Source: Thermoactinomyces intermedius (GTDB lineage: Bacteria > Bacillota > Bacilli > Thermoactinomycetales > Thermoactinomycetaceae). From it: a DNA stretch of 64,000 nucleotides. The DNA lies in assembly GCF_016055025.1 (NCBI RefSeq), contig NZ_JAECVW010000001.1; one strand, 5' to 3'. The position numbers and the translations under genes are program-made. The notes beneath the pieces are model-generated. The model was given only the letters and a program-made list of their open reading frames with translations. It was not told where the DNA came from and did not search any database. This document shows, piece after piece, positions 51,360-58,566 of the stretch; within the stretch, counting starts at the first letter, position 1; every line of letters begins with the position of its first letter.

Positions 51360-52027
51360 TGCATAATGAGCCACCAGCCGCGGTTTCTTATTTGGCCATC
51401 GGGGATTCATTGACGGAAGGAATCGGGGCAAACAGTCCCCAACAACATTTCGTGGTCCAGCTGTTCCGTTATTTAAGGCATTCCGATCACTGTCACTTCC
51501 GGAATTGGGGGATTTCGGGAATGACTTCCACCGAGTTGTTGCAGCTGGTGCAACATTCGGCTTTCCAACGGCTCCTCCCGCGCTTGACCCACTTGACCGT
51601 GACCACGGGCGGATGCGATTTCATCGAGCTGTTTGAAAAAGGAAAGCTGACCGTCGGGGAAATCCTGAAATCTTCCCGCATGGTACAAAGCAATGTCCGG
51701 CAAATCCTTTCGGTGATCCGGCGGCAAAATCCCCGCCTGACCGTTTATCTGCTGGGATTTTACATTCCGTTGCCGGCATATGAGCTGGGGATCGAACAGG
51801 CGAAGATCTTTGTCCAGATGTTGAACCGGGCGTATTCGGGTTTGTGCAAGCGGTTCCGGGTGAATATGGTGGATCCGTATCCGTCGTTTTTAAACCGCAA
51901 AGAGTATTTTGCCGATGAAGTGCATCCCAACCAAATGGGTTATGATGAATTGGCCCGGTTGTTCATCCAGTCGGCCAAGCAAGATTCCCTTCAGAATCCG
52001 GGGGAAATGAGCAAAACCATCTCTTAA
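51359..52027 (+). CDS. SGNH/GDSL-family hydrolase coupled to spoVAD
   Basis: A 222-residue GDSL esterase/lipase. Block I is YLAIGDSLTEGIG with the nucleophile Ser, an Asn/Gly block is partly seen as TVTTGGCDF (TGGND in most relatives, Cys in place of Asn) and the catalytic Asp-x-x-His is DEVHPNQMG. There is no signal peptide. ATG at 51359 overlaps the spoVAD stop with GAAGGGAGGG upstream. Its position implies forespore expression; B. subtilis LipC is a spore GDSL lipase, so a role in spore lipid or coat modification is plausible. The terminator hairpin overlaps its stop codon. Confidence 0.85.
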   Translation: MHNEPPAAVSYLAIGDSLTEGIGANSPQQHFVVQLFRYLRHSDHCHFRNWGISGMTSTELLQLVQHSAFQRLLPRLTHLTVTTGGCDFIELFEKGKLTVGEILKSSRMVQSNVRQILSVIRRQNPRLTVYLLGFYIPLPAYELGIEQAKIFVQMLNRAYSGLCKRFRVNMVDPYPSFLNRKEYFADEVHPNQMGYDELARLFIQSAKQDSLQNPGEMSKTIS

Positions 52028-52045
52028 AAAAGGGGTGGTTTTTCT
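52013..52045 (+). terminator. Intrinsic terminator overlapping the GDSL gene end
   Basis: Stem aaaaccatctc/ggggtggtttt (G-U pairs) with the TAA stop codon in the loop, followed by more T. Confidence 0.75.
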
Positions 52046-52095
52046 ATTATCATAATGATATCATATAGATAACAAATCGATTTCGAGGTGAAGGT

Positions 52096-52947
52096 ATGAA
52101 TCAATCACGGGAAGTTCTGACTTGGAAAGTGAATGGCTTTTTGATGCTTTTGGTTCACTTGATTTTGCTGGTTGCCGGAGCAGGATTGGTTTTGGCAGGT
52201 CATTTGATTGGCATTGTTTTGTTGATCTTGTTTTTCGTCACTTTGCCGGGGTACACCCTTATTCAGCCGAACGAAGCACGCGTTTTGCTGTTTTTTGGGA
52301 AATATGTCGGCAGTGTCCGGGAAGATGGGTTTTTCTGGCTCAATCCGTTTGCTGCCAAGAAAAAGATCTCTTTGCGCGTCCGGAATTTTCAAAGCGATAA
52401 GTTAAAAGTAAATGATGCCGACGGCAATCCGATTCTGATCGGAGCGGTGATTGTCTGGCGGGTCGTCGATTCAGCCAAAGCATTGTTGGACGTGGAAGAT
52501 TTCGATTCATTTGTTGCGGTGCAAAGTGAAACGGCCATCCGGGCCATAGCCAGCCGTTATCCGTATGACCGTCAAGACGATGCAGAAATCTCTTTGCGTA
52601 CGGCCACCGACGATGTGACGGAGAATTTGCGTGAGGAATTGGGGAAACGTTTGGCGATTGCCGGGGTGGAAGTATTGGAAGCACGGATCAGCCATTTGGC
52701 ATATGCCCCGGAAATTGCCCAGTCCATGTTGCGCCGTCAGCAAGCGCAGGCAGTCATTGCCGCACGCAAGCAAATTGTTGAAGGGGCCATGAGTATGGTG
52801 GAAATGACGCTGTCCCATTTGGAAAAACAGGGTGTGGTTCAATTGGATGAAGAAAGAAAAGCGGCAATGGCCAATAATCTGATGGTGGCGCTGGTTTCGG
52901 AGAGTGAATCCCAGCCTGTGATCAATACAGGCACCCTGTACTCATGA
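52096..52947 (+). CDS. SPFH/Band 7 domain membrane protein
   Basis: A 283-residue protein with two N-terminal hydrophobic helices (~12-50) followed by an SPFH domain: LPGYTLIQPNEARVLLFFGK, EDGFFWLNPF, KVNDADGNPILIGAVIVWRV and the helical YAPEIAQSMLRRQQAQAVI. Such proteins form membrane microdomain scaffolds. ATG at 52096 with GAGGTGAAGG upstream. It overlaps the next gene by four bases (ATGA), so a small ribbon-helix-helix protein is translationally coupled. Confidence 0.92.
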   Translation: MNQSREVLTWKVNGFLMLLVHLILLVAGAGLVLAGHLIGIVLLILFFVTLPGYTLIQPNEARVLLFFGKYVGSVREDGFFWLNPFAAKKKISLRVRNFQSDKLKVNDADGNPILIGAVIVWRVVDSAKALLDVEDFDSFVAVQSETAIRAIASRYPYDRQDDAEISLRTATDDVTENLREELGKRLAIAGVEVLEARISHLAYAPEIAQSMLRRQQAQAVIAARKQIVEGAMSMVEMTLSHLEKQGVVQLDEERKAAMANNLMVALVSESESQPVINTGTLYS

Positions 52948-53126
52948 GCAAAGAAAAAAAACGTTTCCTTCTCCGGATCGACCAGGCACTTTATTCGGCT
53001 TTGGAAAAATGGGCAGCGGATGAGTTTCGCAGTGTGAATGCACAGATCGAGTTTATCTTAAAACAAGCAGCGAAAAAAGCAGGCCGGTTTCCTCCCGGAA
53101 CCAAAGACCGGGAAGAAGGAAAATAA
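52944..53126 (+). CDS. Arc-like ribbon-helix-helix protein (60 aa)
   Basis: A 60-residue protein with an Arc/MetJ-type ribbon-helix-helix pattern: strand KKRFLLRIDQALYSALEKWA, then helix SVNAQIEFILKQAA, and a basic, disordered tail. Such proteins bind DNA as dimers. Its ATG overlaps the stop of the SPFH gene, so both are made together; whether it regulates that operon is unknown. No toxin gene accompanies it. Confidence 0.78.
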   Translation: MSKEKKRFLLRIDQALYSALEKWAADEFRSVNAQIEFILKQAAKKAGRFPPGTKDREEGK

Positions 53127-53155
53127 ACTATAACGCTATGCATCCCGTCTATACC

Positions 53156-53200
53156 AAATCACCCCCCGATTCATAACTAGAATCAAAGGGGTGATTTTTT
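53156..53200 (+). terminator. Terminator hairpin that also contains the protease ribosome site
   Basis: Stem aaatcacccc/ggggtgattt followed by T to 53200. The AAAGGGGTGA Shine-Dalgarno of the subtilisin-like gene (ATG 53202) is the 3' arm of the stem. Confidence 0.75.
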
Positions 53201-53201
53201 T

Positions 53202-54287
53202 ATGAGTGCCAACTATCATTTGTTGCTCCGCTCCCCCGCCCATCTGAAAAAAATCAAAGCCGCGGGAGGAAACATCCGGTTCGTTGGAAAATACACGCCG
53301 GCAGTGATTGTATCTTTCAAACATCCCGACCAGGTGCGAAAAATTGCCAATAGTCCGGAATTGATCAGCATTGCCAAAGACCAGTTATTAACCCTCCCGT
53401 ATTATAAAGTCAACAAAGTGATCAAGGCATCGGCCGTGCCTTATCCCGAGCACAAGTTGATGAATCATCAGGTATTGACATGGAATATCGCCCGCGTGAT
53501 CGGAAAACGCCGTCTGAACAGCGGAGCGGGCGTCCGGGTCGGTGTCATTGACACGGGGATTGATTTTCATCATCCCGATCTGGCTTCCAATGTGAAAGGG
53601 GGCGTCAACATTTTGTCTCCTTCACTCCCGCCGATGGATGAAAACGGTCACGGGACACACATTGCCGGCATCATCGGTGCGTTGAACAATCACTACGGTG
53701 TGGTGGGAGTGGCTCCGAAGGTTTCGCTTTATGCCATCAAAGTGCTCAATGCATCCGGCAAAGGGACAATTTCCAATTTGATTCGCGGTGTGGAATGGGC
53801 GATTGCCAACCGGATGCATATTTTAAACATCAGTATCAGTGGGGGAAAACTGACCACGCCTCTGTTGGATTATGTTCTTCAGGCGGCGGTCAAACGCGGG
53901 ATTCTGGTGGTGGCTGCAGCCGGTAACACCGGAACGCCGGCGGGGACGGGAGACACTGTTTCGGTCCCGGCGCGGTTGGACCCCGTGATTTCGGTGGCGG
54001 CATTGAACCGGAATAACGGGCGCGAGCCTTACTCCGCGACGGGAAAGGTCGATTTGGCCGCACCGGGTTCCCAAATTCTGAGCACCTACTCGTTCCGACG
54101 GTTTGCAATCTTAAGCGGCACATCCATGGCCGCCGCCCATGTCAGCGGGGTTTTGGCCATTTACCGGGCGGCTTATCCGCGGATGGATGCCAATGAGCTA
54201 AAAAAAATGGTTTTCCAACGGGCCATTGATTTGCCGCCGGCAGGTCCGGATCCTTGGACCGGAAGGGGTTTGGTCCGGGCGTTGTGA
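53202..54287 (+). CDS. Intracellular subtilisin-like serine protease (S8)
   Basis: A 361-residue S8 peptidase with the full catalytic set: Asp117 in GVIDTGID, His150 in GHGTHIAG, oxyanion Asn242 in AAAGNTGT and Ser308 in LSGTSMAAAH. The first ~85 residues resemble an I9-type propeptide. There is no signal peptide, so it probably acts inside the cell or mother cell. ATG at 53202; the only ribosome site, AAAGGGGTGA, is buried in a terminator-like stem, so translation may be controlled by folding. mgtE converges two bases after its stop. Confidence 0.92.
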   Translation: MSANYHLLLRSPAHLKKIKAAGGNIRFVGKYTPAVIVSFKHPDQVRKIANSPELISIAKDQLLTLPYYKVNKVIKASAVPYPEHKLMNHQVLTWNIARVIGKRRLNSGAGVRVGVIDTGIDFHHPDLASNVKGGVNILSPSLPPMDENGHGTHIAGIIGALNNHYGVVGVAPKVSLYAIKVLNASGKGTISNLIRGVEWAIANRMHILNISISGGKLTTPLLDYVLQAAVKRGILVVAAAGNTGTPAGTGDTVSVPARLDPVISVAALNRNNGREPYSATGKVDLAAPGSQILSTYSFRRFAILSGTSMAAAHVSGVLAIYRAAYPRMDANELKKMVFQRAIDLPPAGPDPWTGRGLVRAL

Positions 54288-54289
54288 GC

Positions 54290-55639
54290 TCACATGAGGT
54301 ATTGCAGAAAAAGGGTGGCAAACCCGAAATAAATCATCAGGGAAAAAACATCGTTTAAGGTGGTGATCAAAGGGCCGGAAGCGGTTGTCGGGTCTATGCC
54401 GAATTTCTCCAAAATCAGGGGGACGAAGGTGCCGACCATGGTTCCCAGGATCAGGGTGAAGAAAAGGGACAGCCCGACGACCAATCCGAGCTGAAAGCTT
54501 TTCCAAATGCCGATTGCCAGGATGATGAAAACGCTGCATACCAAGCCGATGAGCACTCCGGCAATCCCTTCCTGCCTGATGAATTTTCGGAAGTGATCCG
54601 GGGCGGGTTGGTCCTTGGACAGGGCCCGGATGGTCAAAGCCAGCGATTGCGTCGCTGCATTTCCGGTCATCCCGGCGACCATCGGCATAAAGAGCGTCAA
54701 AACGGGAAGGACTTCAATGGTGCTTTCAAACAAGCCGATAAGATTGGCGGTGAAGATGCCGATGCCGAGTAAGATGATGAGCCAGGGAATCCGTTTGCGG
54801 GCGGAATCAAAGGGATCCACCAAGTCCGTCGGTTGGACGGCCGACAGTTGTTCCAAATCTTCCTGGGCTTCTTCGATCAGGACATCGATGATATCATCCA
54901 CGGTGACAATGCCCACCAGCTTTTTGTTATGATCGACCACGGGCAGGGCAAGAAAATCGTAGCGGCTCAGGATCCGCGCCACTTCTTCCTGATCCATGTC
55001 AACCGGAACCGAAATGACCCGTTCATTCATGATCCGGCCGATTTTTTCATGCGGTTCGCGGATCAAAAGGTCCCGCAAGGAAAGAACGCCGATCAACCGG
55101 TGCCGGACATCGGTCACATACAAATAATAAATCGTTTCGGCAGCAGGGGCGATTTCCCGCAAATACTGCAACGTTTTTTCCACCGTATAGTGGGAGAAGA
55201 TTTGGACGTAGGCATTGGTCATCAATCCCCCGGCCGTGTCTTCCGGATAATGGAGCAATGCCCGAACCTGATCGGCTTCCACTGTTTTCATCTCTTTTAA
55301 AAGCAAAGTGGATTGGGACCATTCCAGTTCGCCGAGCAGATCGGCGACATCGTCGTTGGGCATGTGGTCGAGCACTTGCGCGGCTTTTTTTTGTCCCAAT
55401 GCGGCAAGGACTTCCTTTTGTTCCTGAAGATCCAGTTCTTCCATGAGAAGAGCGATTTCTTCCGGCCGGAGCAGGGTGAGCAGGCGCCTCCGGTAAATAT
55501 TGCTCAATTGGAAAAACAGGCGGGCCAGGTCATACGAATGCAATTTTTGGATCAGGGCCCGAAAACCCGGTTGATCCATGTTTTGCAAATAAGTCAACAG
55601 CTGCTTGAAATCTTTTTGTCCGATTGGTTGATGATCCAT
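54290..55639 (-). CDS. mgtE: Magnesium transporter MgtE
   Basis: A 449-residue Mg2+ channel. The order is: superhelical N domain (~15-130, LMEELDLQEQKEVLAALGQK), two CBS domains (~135-255, GGLMTNAYVQI and VISVPVDMDQEEVARI), then five membrane helices with LFMPMVAGMTGNAATQSLAL lining the pore. ATG at 55639 with AAGGGGAAA upstream. Only ~80 bases separate it from the divergent gene, so there is no room for the M-box riboswitch that controls mgtE in B. subtilis. Confidence 0.94.
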   Translation of the reverse strand: MDHQPIGQKDFKQLLTYLQNMDQPGFRALIQKLHSYDLARLFFQLSNIYRRRLLTLLRPEEIALLMEELDLQEQKEVLAALGQKKAAQVLDHMPNDDVADLLGELEWSQSTLLLKEMKTVEADQVRALLHYPEDTAGGLMTNAYVQIFSHYTVEKTLQYLREIAPAAETIYYLYVTDVRHRLIGVLSLRDLLIREPHEKIGRIMNERVISVPVDMDQEEVARILSRYDFLALPVVDHNKKLVGIVTVDDIIDVLIEEAQEDLEQLSAVQPTDLVDPFDSARKRIPWLIILLGIGIFTANLIGLFESTIEVLPVLTLFMPMVAGMTGNAATQSLALTIRALSKDQPAPDHFRKFIRQEGIAGVLIGLVCSVFIILAIGIWKSFQLGLVVGLSLFFTLILGTMVGTFVPLILEKFGIDPTTASGPLITTLNDVFSLMIYFGFATLFLQYLM

Positions 55640-55719
55640 GATGGATTTCCCCTTGTCATAAGCCAAGCTTGGATTTACATAAATTGAAACTGACGTGACC
55701 AAAAAGGAGGAAGTTCAAT

Positions 55720-56067
55720 ATGTACCCAATGTTTTACCCCCCGTTCAGACATGGTTATGGCAGTCCGTATTACCCGTTCCCGGGTTATCCTCCGGGCACC
55801 GGTTGCGGATGCGGAGGAGGCCGTTACGGCGGATACATGCCGGGTTACTCATACCCTTCCAACCCTCCGTATGGGGGAGCTTATGGTCCGCCTCCTCAAT
55901 CCGGGATGTCATATCCTATGTTTCCACCAGATGACCAAGGATATCAGTGGCAGTGGCAAAGGCCGCGCCGGAACAACCCCCGGGCCTGGGAATCGCCCGA
56001 ATCTCCGGAATCCCCTTGGTTCCGCGCTTATCAGAATCAGGAAAAAAACGAGAAAGAAGAAAAGTGA
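55720..56067 (+). CDS. Gly/Tyr/Pro-rich protein, probably spore coat-like (115 aa)
   Basis: A low-complexity 115-residue protein: repeated Tyr-Pro and Gly-Tyr units (YPPFRHGYGSPYYPFPGYP), a GCGCGGGRYGGY block, then a polar Trp/Gln/Glu tail. This composition is typical of spore coat or crust proteins that become cross-linked. ATG start after AAAAAGGAGGAAG. Function is inferred from composition only. Confidence 0.65.
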   Translation: MYPMFYPPFRHGYGSPYYPFPGYPPGTGCGCGGGRYGGYMPGYSYPSNPPYGGAYGPPPQSGMSYPMFPPDDQGYQWQWQRPRRNNPRAWESPESPESPWFRAYQNQEKNEKEEK

Positions 56068-56181
56068 CCCGCCCGGGTTTTCCCTTTGTTTCATGCAAAG
56101 GGAATTTTTTTTGGAAAAAACAAGATCATTGAAAACAAACCGGGACGGACACACTACGGACAGAAGGAGGGAATGGAAATC

Positions 56182-56331
56182 ATGAGAATACCGGATGTGA
56201 TTCGCGAACCGGAAATTGCTCAACCCCGTCAACCGGAAATCATGACGCCCCGGGATCCGGAACCCGAAAGGAGAGAAGAACCGCACGCTCCAGACCGGAG
56301 TCCGGAACGGGTCATAGAGCCGAAACACTAA
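56182..56331 (+). CDS. Small Pro/Glu/Arg-rich peptide (49 aa)
   Basis: Not recognised. A very hydrophilic 49-residue peptide, with repeats of PE and RE pairs (REPEIAQPRQPEIM, EPERREEPHAP). ATG at 56182 lies ten bases after AAGGAGGG; an ATG at 56173 is too close to it. Its good ribosome site and following terminator suggest it is real, perhaps a spore or coat peptide like its neighbour. Confidence 0.5.
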   Translation: MRIPDVIREPEIAQPRQPEIMTPRDPEPERREEPHAPDRSPERVIEPKH

Positions 56332-56334
56332 GAA

Positions 56335-56374
56335 AAAACGGAGCTTGTCAAAATGATTTGACAGGCTCCGTTTT
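56335..56374. terminator. Bidirectional terminator
   Basis: Eighteen-pair stem aaaacggagcttgtcaaa (one G-U) with loop atga; serves both the small plus-strand gene and the convergent lipoprotein gene. Confidence 0.93.
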
Positions 56375-56377
56375 GGT

Positions 56378-56815
56378 TTAAAGCCAATGAACCTCGGCGT
56401 TTTCCACATGATTTTTGGGTTCTGTGACAATAATAATGGCAGGATAAGTGATGACCTGTGCTTGGAAAGAATCTTTGGACGGTTCGTGTTTTTGCGCATG
56501 AACCACCAGTTTGTTTCCCTTTTGCTCCACTTTTTTCACGTCAATTTTATAGCCTGCGGTCGGCTTTTCTCCCAAACTTAAAATGACATATTTTTTGGAG
56601 TCGGCTGAAAGCAGCCGGATGGATTCCCCGGGGGATTGCAACGATTCTTGAGCCTGGTTTTGAAGTTGTGACGGCACCTGTTCCAAAGAGACGACTTGAA
56701 AAGGAAGTTCTTCCATGACCGTTCCTCCCGTGTCAGATTCTTGACCGAAGGTTGAGCAGCCGGCCAACAAACAAACAATGAAAATGGAGACAATGGCTTG
56801 GAAAGTGCGCAATGG
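56378..56815 (-). CDS. PrcB-like lipoprotein
   Basis: A 145-residue lipoprotein: signal peptide RTFQAIVSIFIVCLLAGC with lipobox LAGC, then a PrcB_C-type domain (KYVILSLGEKPTAGYKIDVK and QVITYPAIIIV). PrcB in Treponema is a protease complex partner; the domain is widely found in secreted Firmicute proteins of unknown role. TTG at 56815 is chosen because GGGGTGA lies six bases upstream and the signal peptide then starts cleanly; the frame is open to a TTG at 56830. Confidence 0.75.
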   Translation of the reverse strand, partial: PLRTFQAIVSIFIVCLLAGCSTFGQESDTGGTVMEELPFQVVSLEQVPSQLQNQAQESLQSPGESIRLLSADSKKYVILSLGEKPTAGYKIDVKKVEQKGNKLVVHAQKHEPSKDSFQAQVITYPAIIIVTEPKNHVENAEVHWL

Positions 56816-56920
56816 TTTTTCACCCCACAATTGTTTTTATGGGATAGACGTTTTTTTATGACCGGGAGTTTCAACATTCTCTTTCCCGGTCACCGATTGG
56901 GGGACAGGAGGTGAAAAGGG

Positions 56921-58564
56921 TTGGCTTTCAAACCACTGATTGTCAGGGACAATGGGATCATTCTCGCAGAAAAACGGGCTCCGGGGATTCAGGATGTGAT
57001 TCAAACACTGGACCGGTTTGCCCGGTGTGTCAAAGAAACGGATGATTTGTACACCTACCGGTGGGATGAATGCTCCCTGTGGCAAGCCGCCGCCGACGGC
57101 TCCGACCCGGACCGCCTCGTGACGTGGATTCGGCAACATGCCAAATTTCCTCTTTCTTCCGGACTGGTGAAAAAAATAAAAACGGAAATGAAACGTTTCG
57201 GTTTGATCCGGTTTGAGAAAGATAGCGACGGGACGTTTCTTTTGGTGTGCCCGGAAGAAGAGATCATCCGACGCATCAAACGGTTGCCGGAGATTATGAA
57301 ATGTATTCTTCAAAAGGGCAAAAATACCCTTGTGATTCCGATGGAATATCGGGGATGGTTGAAAAAGAAATGTGTCGATTGGGGCTATCCGCCTTTGGAT
57401 GGCATCGGCCCTTCCGAAGGGGCGCCGCTTTCCCTGCGCTTGAAAACCGGACTGCGTCAATACCAGCAACAAGCGGTGGAGGCTTTTTGCCATCCGGAGC
57501 AAAGCTGGCGGACCAGCGGTGTGATCCTGTTGCCGTGCGGCTCGGGAAAAACCGTGACGGCCCTTGGCATTATGGAAAAGATTCAAAAAGAGACGTTGAT
57601 TCTGACCCCGAATGTCACCTCCTGCCGGCAATGGATCCGCGAATTGAAAGCGAAAACCGACTTGCCGGAAGAATGGATTGGAGAGTATACATCTTTGGAG
57701 AAAAACATTGCCCCGGTCACGGTCACCACGTACCAAATGCTGACCAAAAAGGACGGGAAAACGGGGGCGTTTCTGCACATGAACCTTTTTTCGAAAAGAG
57801 ATTGGGGACTGATCATTTATGATGAAGTGCATTTGTTGCCGGCGCCGGTTTTCCGGGTCACCGCCGACTTGCAAGCCAAAAGGAGGCTCGGGTTGACAGC
57901 GGCATTGATCCGGGAAGACGGTCGCGAAAAGGATGTGTTTTCGCTCATCGGGCCGGTGATTTATGCCACCCGGTGGAAAGAGATGGAGAAAGGGGGATGG
58001 ATCTCGGAAGCGGTTTGCCATGAAGTGCGGGTTCCGCTTTCCAATTCCCTGAAAGAGGTTTACCAAGCCGCCGAAAAGCGCCACCGGTACCGGCTGGCCG
58101 CGGAAAATCCGCTGAAGCAGGAGGCCTTGCAAGAGATCTTAAAAAAGCATCGGGGCGAGCAAATTTTGGTGATCGGCCAGTATGTGGATCAGCTGAAAGC
58201 TTTGGCAGAGCGTTTTGACGCCCCGCTCATCACCGGTTTCACCCCGCAACCGGAACGGGAAGAATGGTACAGGAAGTTTCGGGAAAAGGAAGTCTCTGTA
58301 TTATTTGTTTCCAAGGTGGCGAATATGGCGATCGACCTGCCGGATGCGAAAGTGGCCGTTCAAGTGTCCGGAACGTTTGGTTCCCGTCAGGAAGAGGTCC
58401 AACGTTTGGGGCGGATTTTGCGGCCGAAAGCAAACGGCCAAAAAGCTTATTTTTATCAGCTGGTCACCCAAGACACCGTGGACCAGGAATATGCATGGCG
58501 ACGCCAAACTTTTTTGCGGGAAAAAGGGTATCAATATTTCGTCGTGAAGTGGGGAGGAACGTAA
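56921..58564 (+). CDS. XPB-type DNA helicase (SF2, ERCC3/Rad25 family)
   Basis: A 547-residue XPB-like DNA translocase. Residues 1-170 resemble the XPB damage-recognition/N-terminal region. Helicase core: Walker A LPCGSGKT (207-211), DEVH box at 301-304, GLTAAL (motif III), the XPB-specific RED motif at 331-333, and motifs V-VI VSGTFGSRQEEVQRLGRILRPK (with arginine fingers). XPB opens DNA in eukaryotic transcription and repair; bacterial homologues are poorly understood. TTG start with AGGAGGTGA upstream. The partner gene starts two bases after the stop. Confidence 0.92.
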   Translation: MAFKPLIVRDNGIILAEKRAPGIQDVIQTLDRFARCVKETDDLYTYRWDECSLWQAAADGSDPDRLVTWIRQHAKFPLSSGLVKKIKTEMKRFGLIRFEKDSDGTFLLVCPEEEIIRRIKRLPEIMKCILQKGKNTLVIPMEYRGWLKKKCVDWGYPPLDGIGPSEGAPLSLRLKTGLRQYQQQAVEAFCHPEQSWRTSGVILLPCGSGKTVTALGIMEKIQKETLILTPNVTSCRQWIRELKAKTDLPEEWIGEYTSLEKNIAPVTVTTYQMLTKKDGKTGAFLHMNLFSKRDWGLIIYDEVHLLPAPVFRVTADLQAKRRLGLTAALIREDGREKDVFSLIGPVIYATRWKEMEKGGWISEAVCHEVRVPLSNSLKEVYQAAEKRHRYRLAAENPLKQEALQEILKKHRGEQILVIGQYVDQLKALAERFDAPLITGFTPQPEREEWYRKFREKEVSVLFVSKVANMAIDLPDAKVAVQVSGTFGSRQEEVQRLGRILRPKANGQKAYFYQLVTQDTVDQEYAWRRQTFLREKGYQYFVVKWGGT

Positions 58565-58566
58565 CG

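Noticed and set aside
52944..53126. Antitoxin of a toxin-antitoxin pair
   Set aside because: The ribbon-helix-helix peptide has no toxin-like partner next to it; the coupled gene encodes an SPFH membrane protein.
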